In this document: positions 34,710 to 41,474 of the stretch, one piece after another
Position numbering within the stretch: position 1 is the stretch's first letter
Layout: every line of letters starts with the position of its first letter
Notes under the pieces: generated by a model
Databases searched by the model: none
Told to the model about the DNA's origin: nothing
What the model saw: only the letters and a program-made list of their open reading frames with translations
Source of the DNA: Bacillus thermozeamaize
Lineage (GTDB): Bacteria; Bacillota; Bacilli; ZCTH02-B2
DNA: 41,474 nt
Reading direction: 5' to 3'
Assembly: GCA_002159075.1 (NCBI GenBank)
Contig: LZRT01000060.1
Span: forward strand, 67,475-108,948
Position numbers and translations under genes: made by a program

Positions 34710-35114
34710 CTAATGAAGCACCATGAGTAGAATCATGACGATGACCGACAGCGCCAACAGGATGCTGAAACGGCTCAGTTTTTGCAGTTGGCGGGAATGG
34801 GGCTGTCTGCTTTTGGCGGTGTCGGCCACTTCACGCAGCGACTTGGCAGTGATCCCGAGCAAAGCGCCGAGAACGATGAAAACGAGCAGTACGACCCAAA
34901 ACCAAACTGAGGAAAAGTCTGGCCTGAGAAGCAATCCTGTGACAAGCGCAATGACGAGGAAAAGGTGGGCCACTTGCAGGAAAATGCGCCATGGTTTGAG
35001 GGCGACGGTGATTTTTCCAGGTGTCATCCGACGCAGGCGCATGGCCTGAATGGGCAACAGAATGAGGATGGCAAAAACCACTGCCGAAAAAGAGTGGATT
35101 CCGTGCACCGGCAT
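34710..35114 (-). CDS. four-helix membrane protein of unknown function
   Basis: The start at 35114 is preceded, on the minus strand, by GAGAGGAGATATAA, a good ribosome site. The 134-residue protein has four hydrophobic segments: near the N-terminus (AVVFAILILLPIQAM), at about 45-62 (IFLQVAHLFLVIALVTGLLL), at about 70-88, and at the C-terminus (ILLALSVIVMILLMVL). A basic stretch, KSLREVADTAKSRQPHSRQ, lies between the last two. His residues at the start and in helix 2 might bind a ligand, but no family is recognised. It converges with the phosphodiesterase gene, with 13 bp between the stops. Confidence 0.75.
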   Translation of the reverse strand: MPVHGIHSFSAVVFAILILLPIQAMRLRRMTPGKITVALKPWRIFLQVAHLFLVIALVTGLLLRPDFSSVWFWVVLLVFIVLGALLGITAKSLREVADTAKSRQPHSRQLQKLSRFSILLALSVIVMILLMVLH

Positions 35115-35226
35115 GCGTTATATCTCCTCTCGTTTCCCTATTTGAGGTGATTGTACCACGACCTTGTGATAAAATCACCAATGAGAATGACGGATACGGA
35201 GAGGATGGTTCAGGGGGTGTTGTCTG

Positions 35227-35655
35227 GTGGGACAAACACTGTTCGGCATTGGCATCCTGATCTGGATGGTTCTGCTGGTGGTCCTTTTTTCAATCGGCGG
35301 CTATTTCATGTTCCGCAAGTTTCTCAAAAGCCTGCCCAGAGCCGATGGCATGTCCGAACTGGACTGGCAACAGTACTATATTGAACAGACACTCTCTTTG
35401 TGGACAGAAGAAGGGAAGGCGTTGCTCAACGACCTGGTGAAGCCGGTTCCCTCTCCCTTTCGGGATACGGCCAAACAGACCATTGCGGCGAAGATTGGCG
35501 AGCTGGCACTCAAGGAAAAAGCTGACGTGATTGACCGCGACTTGATTTTGCGCGGGTATATCATGGCCACGCCTAAGCGGGATCACAAGGCGCTGTTTGC
35601 CTACCTGGAAAAGAAGGGGATTGATTACACACCGTACCTCGAACAGAACCGTTGA
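35227..35655 (+). CDS. DUF2621-family membrane-anchored protein (YneK-like)
   Basis: GTG 35227 begins a 142-residue protein after GGGGGTG. One N-terminal transmembrane helix (about residues 7-27) is followed by a soluble domain with LDWQQYYIEQTLSLWTEEGKALLNDLVKPVP, then KIGELALKEKADVIDRDLILRGYIMATPKRDH and IDYTPYL. These conserved blocks identify the DUF2621 family, which is found in Bacillales and is of unknown function; B. subtilis YneK is the likely counterpart. It is probably a single gene ending at a strong terminator. Confidence 0.75.
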   Translation: MGQTLFGIGILIWMVLLVVLFSIGGYFMFRKFLKSLPRADGMSELDWQQYYIEQTLSLWTEEGKALLNDLVKPVPSPFRDTAKQTIAAKIGELALKEKADVIDRDLILRGYIMATPKRDHKALFAYLEKKGIDYTPYLEQNR

Positions 35656-35703
35656 TTTTGTGTTGCCCATCCTTTCGTTATGGGATTCGTTGTTAGGAAC
35701 AAA

Positions 35704-35738
35704 GGGCTGGCCTGTTTTTAGGCCAGCCCCAAATTTTT
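35704..35738 (+). terminator. terminator between convergent genes
   Basis: GGGCTGGCCT (35704-35713) pairs perfectly with AGGCCAGCCC (35720-35729), and CAAATTTTT follows. The hairpin overlaps the last codons of the convergent acyl-CoA dehydrogenase gene. Confidence 0.85.
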
Positions 35739-36863
35739 GGCGATGATGGATTTCATGATTTCGTTGGTTCCGGCGTAAATGGCGCTCACGCGCAGATCCC
35801 GGTAATGCCGTGCCACCGGATATTCCTCCATGTAGCCGTAGCCGCCGTATAGCTGCTGGCACTGATAGGCCAACCGGTTGGCCATTTCGGTGACCCACCA
35901 TTTGGCCATCGAGACCTGGGTGACCACCTCTTGACCAGCCATGTGATCCCGGATCAGGTTTTCGACAAAGTTTCGGGCCAGGGCGAGTTCGGTGGCCATT
36001 TCCGCCATTTTGAAGGCGTTGTGCTGGAAGGTGCCGATGGGCTGCCCGAAAGCGGTGCGTGTTTTCACGTATTCCAGCGTTTCCTCAAACATCACTTCAG
36101 TCTCGGCCAGGGCCTGAATGGCGACGATCAACCGCTCCTGCTGCAGCTTTTCCATGAGGTAGTAAAAGCCTTTTCCTTCTTCGCCGAGAAGGTTGGAAGC
36201 AGGTACCCGGCAGTTTTCAAAAAACAGTTCTGCCGTATCCTGACTGTGCATGCCCATTTTTTCCAATTTGCGGCCGCGTGTAAAACCGGGCGTGCCGCAT
36301 TCTACCATGATCAGGCTGATGCCGCGGTGCGGCGGCTGGGCATCCGGATCGGTCCGGCAGACCACCAGTATCAGGTCAGCCAGGATGCCGTTGGTGATAA
36401 AGGTTTTGGCGCCGTTGATGATGTAGCTGTCGCCGTCGCGGATGGCGGTGGTTTTCACGGCCGCCAAGTCGGAGCCGGTGCCCGGTTCGGTCATCGCCAC
36501 GGCGAGAATGGCCTCGCCGCTGACGCAGCGGGGAAGCCAGGCTGCCTTTTGTTCCTCGGTGCCGTAGGACTGGATATAGGGGGCGACGATGTCGTTGTGC
36601 AAGGCGACACCAATCAGGCTTGCCCCGACGCGGGCCAGCTCTTCGGCGATCACAACGGAATAGAGAAAATCGGTTTCCGAGCCACCATAACGCTCTTCGG
36701 CCCAGGGGACCAAGTATCCCTGTTCACCCAGTTTTCTCCAGAAAGAACGGGGGATTTCCCGTTCTTTTTCCCATTGCGCGTAATAGGGAACGGCTTCTTT
36801 TTCGAGAAAGCGGCGAAAGGTGTCGCGAAAAAGCTCATGCTCTTCCGAAAATAGTTTCGGCAT
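35718..36863 (-). CDS. Acyl-CoA dehydrogenase
   Basis: The start at 36863 (MPKLFSEEHELFR) lies 8-9 bp after AGGAGG on the minus strand; an upstream in-frame ATG at 36890 falls in the operator region. The product has 381 residues, standard for the family. It shows ILAVAMTEPGTGSDLAAVKTTA (FAD and substrate binding), the dimer region RTAFGQPIGTFQHNAFKMAEMAT, and QLYGGYGYMEEYPVARHYRDLRVSAIYAGTNEIMKSIIA near the C-terminus. It oxidises an acyl-CoA to the trans-2-enoyl-CoA with FAD, passing electrons to an electron-transfer flavoprotein. The acyl chain (long, short or branched) cannot be fixed from the sequence. It stands alone behind paired operator-like sites. Confidence 0.93.
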   Translation of the reverse strand: MPKLFSEEHELFRDTFRRFLEKEAVPYYAQWEKEREIPRSFWRKLGEQGYLVPWAEERYGGSETDFLYSVVIAEELARVGASLIGVALHNDIVAPYIQSYGTEEQKAAWLPRCVSGEAILAVAMTEPGTGSDLAAVKTTAIRDGDSYIINGAKTFITNGILADLILVVCRTDPDAQPPHRGISLIMVECGTPGFTRGRKLEKMGMHSQDTAELFFENCRVPASNLLGEEGKGFYYLMEKLQQERLIVAIQALAETEVMFEETLEYVKTRTAFGQPIGTFQHNAFKMAEMATELALARNFVENLIRDHMAGQEVVTQVSMAKWWVTEMANRLAYQCQQLYGGYGYMEEYPVARHYRDLRVSAIYAGTNEIMKSIIAKNLGLA

Positions 36864-36888
36864 GGTAGGATTCCTCCTGCTCTTTAGC

Positions 36889-36938
36889 AACTGAGCGCTC
36901 GTTCGATTTCTGGCGTCAATAAACTGAGCGCTCGCTCG
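36889..36938 (-). promoter_or_regulatory. tandem operator-like repeats before the acyl-CoA dehydrogenase gene
   Basis: AACTGAGCGCTCGTTCG (36889-36905) and AACTGAGCGCTCGCTCG (36922-36938) differ at one base and are 33 bp apart. Each contains the palindrome GAGCGCTC. They lie between the predicted -10 box and the start codon, where a repressor would block transcription. TetR-type regulators of fatty-acid degradation use palindromes of this kind; which regulator binds is inference. Confidence 0.6.
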
Positions 36939-36953
36939 GAAAATCGCGATTTT

Positions 36954-36959
36954 ATTATA
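36954..36959 (-). promoter_or_regulatory. -10 box of the acyl-CoA dehydrogenase promoter
   Basis: TATAAT on the minus strand, about 90 bp before the start codon and just upstream of the tandem operator-like repeats. The -35 is poor (TTCATC at 36976-36981). Confidence 0.45.
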
Positions 36960-37041
36960 TCATATCTGTAGAGGAGATGAATATATCGCTTGATTTTGAT
37001 ATCGCTTGATTTTGCAGTTTTTTATCATCATCTAAATAAAT

Positions 37042-37079
37042 ACAAAAAAGCCGCAATCCCTTTTGAACGGGGATTGCGG
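37042..37079 (-). terminator. terminator of the mnt operon
   Basis: On the minus strand CCGCAATCCC and GGGATTGCGG (plus 37070-37079 and 37051-37060) form a perfect 10-bp stem, followed by CTTTTTTG. It lies 29 bp after the end of mntD. Confidence 0.9.
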
Positions 37080-37107
37080 GAAATGTTCTCGGCAAAGGAA
37101 ATGGGTG

Positions 37108-37992
37108 TCATCCCGCATGGGAGCGGCTCAAGGCGCGTTGCGCCCATTTTCGTGCAAGGACGCCGTGCCGGGGCGAGAACAGGAAAGACAACATAAACAT
37201 CAGCCCGCCGACCGTGGCCATGGCTCCCGAGATGGAGACATCGAAAGCCGCGGCTGCGGCATATCCCAGGACGGATGAGGCCACGCCAAAAACGATGCTC
37301 AGGATCAGCGCGGTAAGGAGCCGGTCGGTGAGAAGATAAGCCGTCGCGCCGGGCACCACGATCATGGCCACAACGAGGATGGATCCGACACTTTCAAAAG
37401 CGGCTACGGTGTTCAACGAGACCAGGCTCATCAGCAGATAGTGGATAAAGGCGACCGGCAAACCGAGTGCTGCCGCCATTTGCGGGTCGAAGGAGGTCAG
37501 TTTCAGCTCCTTGTAGAAAATGCCGACGATGAGTAGTGTGATCAGGAAGACAGCACTCATGCTCCAAACCGCTTTCGGCATCGTGATGCCAAACAAGGTG
37601 ACCAGGTCCCAAGGGGTGTAGGCAATTTCGCCGTAGAGGACGTGTTGCAGGTCCAGATGTACCTGATCGGCATAACGAGTGACCAAGACGACCCCGCAGG
37701 CGAACAGGGAGGTAAAGGTGACGCCGATGGCTGCATCCGACTGGATGCCGCGATGGTGGAGGAGCTGGATGAGAAAGGTGGACAATAAACCCACCAGTGA
37801 GGCTCCGACGAGCACATAGAGGGTTTCCAGATGGTTGCTGAATAGAAAGGCCAAGACCACCCCGGGAAGGATGGCGTGGCTGATGGCATCGCCCAGCATG
37901 GCCATCTTCCGCAGGATCAAGTAGCAACCGATCAAGCCGCAAGAGGCGGCGACCAGTGAACCGGTGAGGATAATCCATAGCGCATGTGTCAA
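37108..37992 (-). CDS. mntD: Manganese (metal) ABC transporter permease MntD
   Basis: TTG at 37992 follows AGGAGG (plus 38002-38007) by 9 bp. The 294-residue product is an ABC-3 family permease with about eight hydrophobic helices. MLGDAISHAILPGVVLAFLF near the N-terminus and SFDPQMAAALGLPV plus VVAMIVVPGATAYLL further on are the family signatures. It shares the fold of MntC, and the two would form the membrane channel for a divalent metal, most likely Mn2+. It is the last gene of the operon, 90 bp after mntC, in the same order as B. subtilis mntABCD. Confidence 0.92.
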   Translation of the reverse strand: MTHALWIILTGSLVAASCGLIGCYLILRKMAMLGDAISHAILPGVVLAFLFSNHLETLYVLVGASLVGLLSTFLIQLLHHRGIQSDAAIGVTFTSLFACGVVLVTRYADQVHLDLQHVLYGEIAYTPWDLVTLFGITMPKAVWSMSAVFLITLLIVGIFYKELKLTSFDPQMAAALGLPVAFIHYLLMSLVSLNTVAAFESVGSILVVAMIVVPGATAYLLTDRLLTALILSIVFGVASSVLGYAAAAAFDVSISGAMATVGGLMFMLSFLFSPRHGVLARKWAQRALSRSHAG

Positions 37993-38033
37993 ATGAAGCG
38001 ACCTCCTTTCTCTCTGTGGATTGGCCTTTCGGA

Positions 38034-38061
38034 TCCTAAGTTTGATGTCCTAAGTTTGATG
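38034..38061. repeat. 14-bp perfect tandem repeat between mntC and mntD
   Basis: TCCTAAGTTTGATG stands twice without a gap (38034-38047 and 38048-38061). It probably arose by a local duplication in the intercistronic space. Confidence 0.7.
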
Positions 38062-38082
38062 CGCGTGTCAGTGGGAAGTTTG

Positions 38083-39366
38083 TCAAGGGTTAAGCTTGGG
38101 TTCGCGGTTCAACGCCTTGAGATAGGACCAGAGCTCGGAGAGCACCGATTCTGGAATCTGATCCTGCAGGCGGGTGCCATTTTGGTTCGGGTTGATGTTG
38201 CCGAAGCGTTCCGCGTAAATGAGCAGCAATTCGGCAAGCCGTTCCTCCAGCGTGACGGCATACGCTTCTTGGATGCCACGCGGAGTCAGGGTCCACATGC
38301 CGGGTTGTGTCTGCACAATCCATCCTCGCTGCGCAAGCTTGTTGAGACACCGCTTTACAAGCCGTTCCGGCATGGGACGTTGTTTTTTTATTTGCTCCAG
38401 AGTGTAGGAACGGATCGAATGGCCGTTGACCACATCATGTTCCGCCAGTTCATAGAGGGTTTGCAGAATATGGTTCATGCTCACCTCATAGCGCAGTTGC
38501 AAATGCCGTATCATCTTCGCCGCCAAACCCCGGTTTGGTGCAAACAACAGGGAGATGACGAACATGGCAGCCGCCGTCAAAACGATGACCGGGCCTGTGG
38601 GCATACGGGGCGTGAGCGCACTCAAGAAGGTTCCCAAAAATCCGGCACAGGCACCTATGGTACCGGCAATGATGACCATGATGTGCAGTTTTTCCGTCCA
38701 ATAGCGGGCGGCGACCGCCGGGATGATGAGCAAGGCCGACATCAGCACGACCCCCACGGCCTGCAAGCCGATGACGACCGACAGAACCAGCATCAGCATC
38801 AGCAGCACTTCAAGAAAGGTCATGGGCAAGCCAATTCCCCGGCCGAAGTCGGGATCAAATGCCAACAGTTTCATTTCTTTAAACAGCAGAAAGGATACTA
38901 GGATGAGCGCACCTGTGACGATGGCCATGATCTGCACATCCGAACCAATCAGCGAGGCGGCTTTGCCAAACAGGAAAGCGTCCAGTCCGGCCTGGTTTCC
39001 TTTGCCGCTCTGGGCGATTTTTGTCAGAAGCACAGTGCCGAATCCGAAAAAGACGGAGAGGATGATGGCCAATGCGGCATCCTGTTTGATGCGCGAATAG
39101 CGGGTGATGAGGCTGATACAAAGCGACCCGATTAGTCCGGCGATGGCCGCGCCGATGATGAAAACGCCGAGGGATTTTGCGCCGTAAAGGATGAAGGCAA
39201 TGGCGATGCCAGGCAGGGCGGCGTGGGCCACGGCGTCGCCCATCAGGCTGTACTTTCTCAAGAGGGCGAAACATCCCAGGATGCCGCTGCTGATGCCGAG
39301 GAGGACGCAGGCCATCATGACCCACTGAAAATTTTTGTCTAAAAACATACTGAAAAGTGTTTCCAT
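38083..39366 (-). CDS. mntC: Manganese ABC transporter permease MntC with a C-terminal winged-helix domain
   Basis: The start METLFSMFLDKN at 39366 follows AGGAGAGG; the frame is open further upstream but runs back into mntB. The product has 427 residues. The first 290 form an ABC-3 permease with YSLMGDAVAHAALPGIAIAF and AFDPDFGRGIGLPM. The remainder is soluble: MNHILQTLYELAEHDV, then LEQIKKQRPMPERLVKRCLNKLAQRGWIVQTQPGMWTLTPRG, a winged helix, and AYAVTLEERLAELLLIYAERF, which resembles the metal-binding helix of DtxR/MntR regulators. B. subtilis MntC has a similar size. In Chlamydia the equivalent YtgC-R fusion releases a metal-dependent repressor by cleavage. Whether the tail binds DNA here is open. 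Confidence 0.9.
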   Translation of the reverse strand: METLFSMFLDKNFQWVMMACVLLGISSGILGCFALLRKYSLMGDAVAHAALPGIAIAFILYGAKSLGVFIIGAAIAGLIGSLCISLITRYSRIKQDAALAIILSVFFGFGTVLLTKIAQSGKGNQAGLDAFLFGKAASLIGSDVQIMAIVTGALILVSFLLFKEMKLLAFDPDFGRGIGLPMTFLEVLLMLMLVLSVVIGLQAVGVVLMSALLIIPAVAARYWTEKLHIMVIIAGTIGACAGFLGTFLSALTPRMPTGPVIVLTAAAMFVISLLFAPNRGLAAKMIRHLQLRYEVSMNHILQTLYELAEHDVVNGHSIRSYTLEQIKKQRPMPERLVKRCLNKLAQRGWIVQTQPGMWTLTPRGIQEAYAVTLEERLAELLLIYAERFGNINPNQNGTRLQDQIPESVLSELWSYLKALNREPKLNP

Positions 39367-39377
39367 TTTGCCTCTCC

Positions 39378-40136
39378 TCACTGTGAAAGGGTTAGCTGTT
39401 CCTGTTCCAGATAGACCAGGCGGCCGCCATAGGTTTTTTGCAGATTTTCCTTGGTGAATGTTTCTTCGGCCGGTCCAAAAGCAATCTTGCGCAGGTTGAG
39501 CAAGAGTACCCAATCGAAATAGTCGGTCACCGTTTGCAGATCGTGATGCACGACCAACACCGTTTTTCCCTGCCCTTTCAATTCGTTCAACAGGGTAATG
39601 ATGGCCCGTTCGGTGGCGGCGTCCACACCGGCAAACGGCTCATCCATGAAGTAAATTTTGGCGTCTTGCGCCAGCGCGCGTGCCAAGAATACGCGTTGTT
39701 GCTGTCCTCCCGAGAGTTGGCTGATTTGCCGGTTCGCAAAGTCGCTCATTCCCACTTTTTCCAGGCAAGCCCAGGCAATCTCACGGTCCTGTTTGCTCAA
39801 GCGGCGCATCAGGCCGGCATGGCCGTAACGGCCCATCATCACGACATCAAGGGCATTGGTCGGGAAGTCCCAGTCGACCGAGCCGCGCTGAGGGACGTAA
39901 CCCACAATGCTGCGACTGGCCTTGTAAGGCTGGCCGTAGATGTATACCTGTCCGGATGTGAGGGGGACCAGGCCCAATATCGCTTTGATCAGTGTTGATT
40001 TGCCGGCTCCGTTCGGACCGATGATGCCGATCAGCTTTCCTTCCGGTGCCTGAAAGGAGATTTCCTTCAATACCGGTTTCTTATGGTAGGCCACGGTGAG
40101 GTTTTCCACCGCGACGGGGCAAGCTTCGCAGGTCAT
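39378..40136 (-). CDS. mntB: Manganese ABC transporter ATPase MntB
   Basis: ATG at 40136 follows AGGGAGGAT. The product has 252 residues and contains Walker [10 protein letters not shown], the Q-loop VPQRGSVDW, signature [15 protein letters not shown], Walker B IYFMDEPF and the switch His in [14 protein letters not shown] after the Q-loop is typical of Mn/Zn (MntB/ZnuC) ATPases. It powers uptake through MntC and MntD. It is 11 bp before mntC and 21 bp after mntA. Confidence 0.94.
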   Translation of the reverse strand: MTCEACPVAVENLTVAYHKKPVLKEISFQAPEGKLIGIIGPNGAGKSTLIKAILGLVPLTSGQVYIYGQPYKASRSIVGYVPQRGSVDWDFPTNALDVVMMGRYGHAGLMRRLSKQDREIAWACLEKVGMSDFANRQISQLSGGQQQRVFLARALAQDAKIYFMDEPFAGVDAATERAIITLLNELKGQGKTVLVVHHDLQTVTDYFDWVLLLNLRKIAFGPAEETFTKENLQKTYGGRLVYLEQEQLTLSQ

Positions 40137-40157
40137 GTGTATCCTCCCTTCCGCAGT

Positions 40158-41126
40158 TTAACGTAATGCGGAGACGATGGTGTCGATGTTGTGACGGAAC
40201 ATGCCGATATAGGTGCCTTCAGGCGTTTCTTCTTCACCCAAGGCGTCGGAAAACAATTCGCCGCCGATCCTCACCTCATGCCCTTTTTCTTTCGCCCCTT
40301 GGACCACCGCTTCAATCGCTTTCGGTGACACGCTGGATTCGATGAAAATCGCCTTGACCTTCCGATCCACCAGCAGCTTCACCAAGTTTTGCACGTCCTT
40401 GACGCCGTACTCGGCATCGGTGCTGATCCCCTGCAGTCCGCGCACCTCCATCCCGTAGGCCCGTCCGAAATATCCGAAGGCGTCATGGGCGGTGACCAAA
40501 ATGCGGGATTGTTCGGGGATCTGTGCAATCTGTTTTTTGGCATAAGCATCCAATTCATCCAATTGTTTCAGGTATTGATCCGCGTTTTGTTCATAGGTTG
40601 CTTGATGTGCCGGATCCAGTTCAATCAGCGCATCCCGCACGCGTTCCACCGCATGCTTCCAGAGAGAGATGTCAAACCAGACGTGCGGATCATAGTGGCC
40701 GTCGAACGCTTCCGGTTCAAGCAGCCGGTCCTCAGGGATCGTTTCGGTGACAGCGACGGTGGGCTTTTTGCTGGCCAAGCGAACGAAAATATCCGCCATC
40801 TTTCCTTCGAGGTTAAGACCGTTGTAGAAAATGATGTCAGCCGATTCCAGCTTTTGGATATCGCTTTGAGTTGCCTTGTACAGGTGAGGGTCGACCCCTG
40901 GGCCCATCAAGGCTTGTACGTTTACGTTTGTACCGCCGACGTTGCGGACGAGATCCGCGACTTGTCCCGTGGTGGCGACGGCTTGAATCTGCTGATTGCC
41001 TTCAGATGTTCCAGCAGCGGAACCTGAAGCGTTTGTTTCCGCAGCGGAACTACAGCCTGCCAACAGGACAAGGCCACAGACGAGAAAGAATACCCATTTG
41101 AAATGACGATGAATCAAATGGATCAA
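40158..41126 (-). CDS. mntA: Manganese/zinc-binding lipoprotein MntA (cluster A-I solute-binding protein)
   Basis: TTG at 41126 follows AAGGAGTG. The 322-residue protein has a signal peptide ending in the lipobox LLAGCSS, then a low-complexity Ser/Ala spacer. The metal ligands are recognisable: His in GVDPHLYKATQSD, His in YDPHVWFD, His in LVTAHDAFGYFGRAYG and Asp in GGELFSDALG. This His3-Asp set is seen in both Zn- and Mn-binding members, so the metal is chosen by operon context. It captures metal outside the membrane and hands it to MntC/MntD. A palindromic box lies 45 bp upstream. Confidence 0.93.
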   Translation of the reverse strand: MIHLIHRHFKWVFFLVCGLVLLAGCSSAAETNASGSAAGTSEGNQQIQAVATTGQVADLVRNVGGTNVNVQALMGPGVDPHLYKATQSDIQKLESADIIFYNGLNLEGKMADIFVRLASKKPTVAVTETIPEDRLLEPEAFDGHYDPHVWFDISLWKHAVERVRDALIELDPAHQATYEQNADQYLKQLDELDAYAKKQIAQIPEQSRILVTAHDAFGYFGRAYGMEVRGLQGISTDAEYGVKDVQNLVKLLVDRKVKAIFIESSVSPKAIEAVVQGAKEKGHEVRIGGELFSDALGEEETPEGTYIGMFRHNIDTIVSALR

Positions 41127-41449
41127 CGAGATACACTCCTTTCAAGCATGGATTTCCTAATGCTAATTTTGTTAGTCTAGACAAACATTTGGCGAAAAAA
41201 GAAAAACAGTTAGCCAAGTCACTAGCAAGGGAGTTTGATTACGCAAAGAAAGTTTCTCTATGCTAATATTATTTGCTATGAACAACATACGGCAAACAAC
41301 ACCTTTTGTCAATCATTTGTTACACATTTTTTTATTTTTATTTGTAAGGTTCATTGTAAAATCAAATGCAACAAAAGAAATAAACAAAAGCCATGGTAAT
41401 TCCGTTATGATTAAGTCGACGAAAACCTTCATAACAGGAGGAATTACCG
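41127..41449. other. 323-bp AT-rich divergent intergenic region
   Basis: It holds the mntA operator-like palindrome and the ribosome site AGGAGG (41437-41442) of the rightward gene. It must contain two divergent promoters, but I cannot place them confidently. A 68-codon open frame at 41260-41466 conflicts with the better gene start at 41450 and is not credited. Confidence 0.5.
41171..41186 (-). promoter_or_regulatory. palindromic operator-like site upstream of mntA
   Basis: GTTAGTCTAGACAAAC is an inverted repeat with one mismatch pair. Its position before mntA and its form suit a DtxR/MntR-family metal-dependent repressor. It does not match the B. subtilis MntR consensus exactly. Confidence 0.55.
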
Positions 41450-41474
41450 ATGGCTCACTCCCATGATAACACAA
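41450..41474 (+). CDS. start of an unidentified gene
   Basis: ATG 41450 lies 7 bp after AGGAGG (41437-41442). Only MAHSHDNT is encoded before the window ends. The His-rich beginning would suit a metal-related protein such as a cation-efflux transporter, but eight residues are too few to decide. Confidence 0.6.

Noticed and set aside
41260-41466. 68-codon frame before the right edge
   Set aside because: It lies in AT-rich regulatory sequence, overlaps the better-supported start at 41450 in another frame, and has no ribosome site.

Overview
The window comes from an endospore-forming Bacillota of the Bacillales type with fairly high GC. The evidence is a GerA-type germinant-receptor operon, neighbours resembling Bacillus subtilis YwfO/YwgA and YneK, an mntABCD operon in B. 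subtilis order, strong AGGAGG ribosome sites and many GTG/TTG starts. A thermophilic lifestyle is only a guess.

Layout. 1-6.6 kb: the end of an ATP-pyrophosphatase gene, a small FixH/YtkA-like lipoprotein, then a MoxR-type AAA+ ATPase, a VWA protein with an HExxH motif, and an unknown gene. 6.7-8.7 kb: an HD phosphohydrolase and a YwgA-like protein. 8.7-14.4 kb: methionine synthesis, with a homocysteine methyltransferase/methylenetetrahydrofolate reductase fusion followed by full-length cobalamin-dependent MetH and a strong terminator. 14.4-29.7 kb: a complete type I-B CRISPR-Cas locus (cas6-cas8b-cas7-cas5-cas3-cas4-cas1-cas2), an intact IS256-family element with an 8-bp target duplication, then an AT-rich leader and an array of 73 repeats. 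29.8-33.8 kb: germinant receptor genes in the order A, C, B and a small D-like protein. 33.9-36.9 kb: a glycerophosphodiester phosphodiesterase, a membrane protein, a DUF2621 protein and an acyl-CoA dehydrogenase behind tandem operator-like repeats. 37.0-41.1 kb: mntABCD on the minus strand with a palindromic operator-like site. The first codons of another gene close the window.

Main discovery candidate. Upstream of cas6 are two degenerate copies of the CRISPR repeat (14539-14567 and 14601-14629) around a 33-nt pseudo-spacer. The first 22 nt of that pseudo-spacer match the cas6 5' untranslated region at 18 positions (minus strand, 14820 down to 14799). A CCA PAM-like triplet lies directly next to the match. 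The first three mismatches fall exactly at positions 6, 12 and 18, the positions at which base pairing is interrupted in type I Cascade R-loops. The arrangement is that of a crRNA-like regulatory RNA (CreR-type) that would guide Cascade to repress its own cas operon.

Within the array, the 14 leader-proximal repeats end in A and the older ones in G. Two spacers are identical. The final repeat is degenerate, which places the leader at the cas side.
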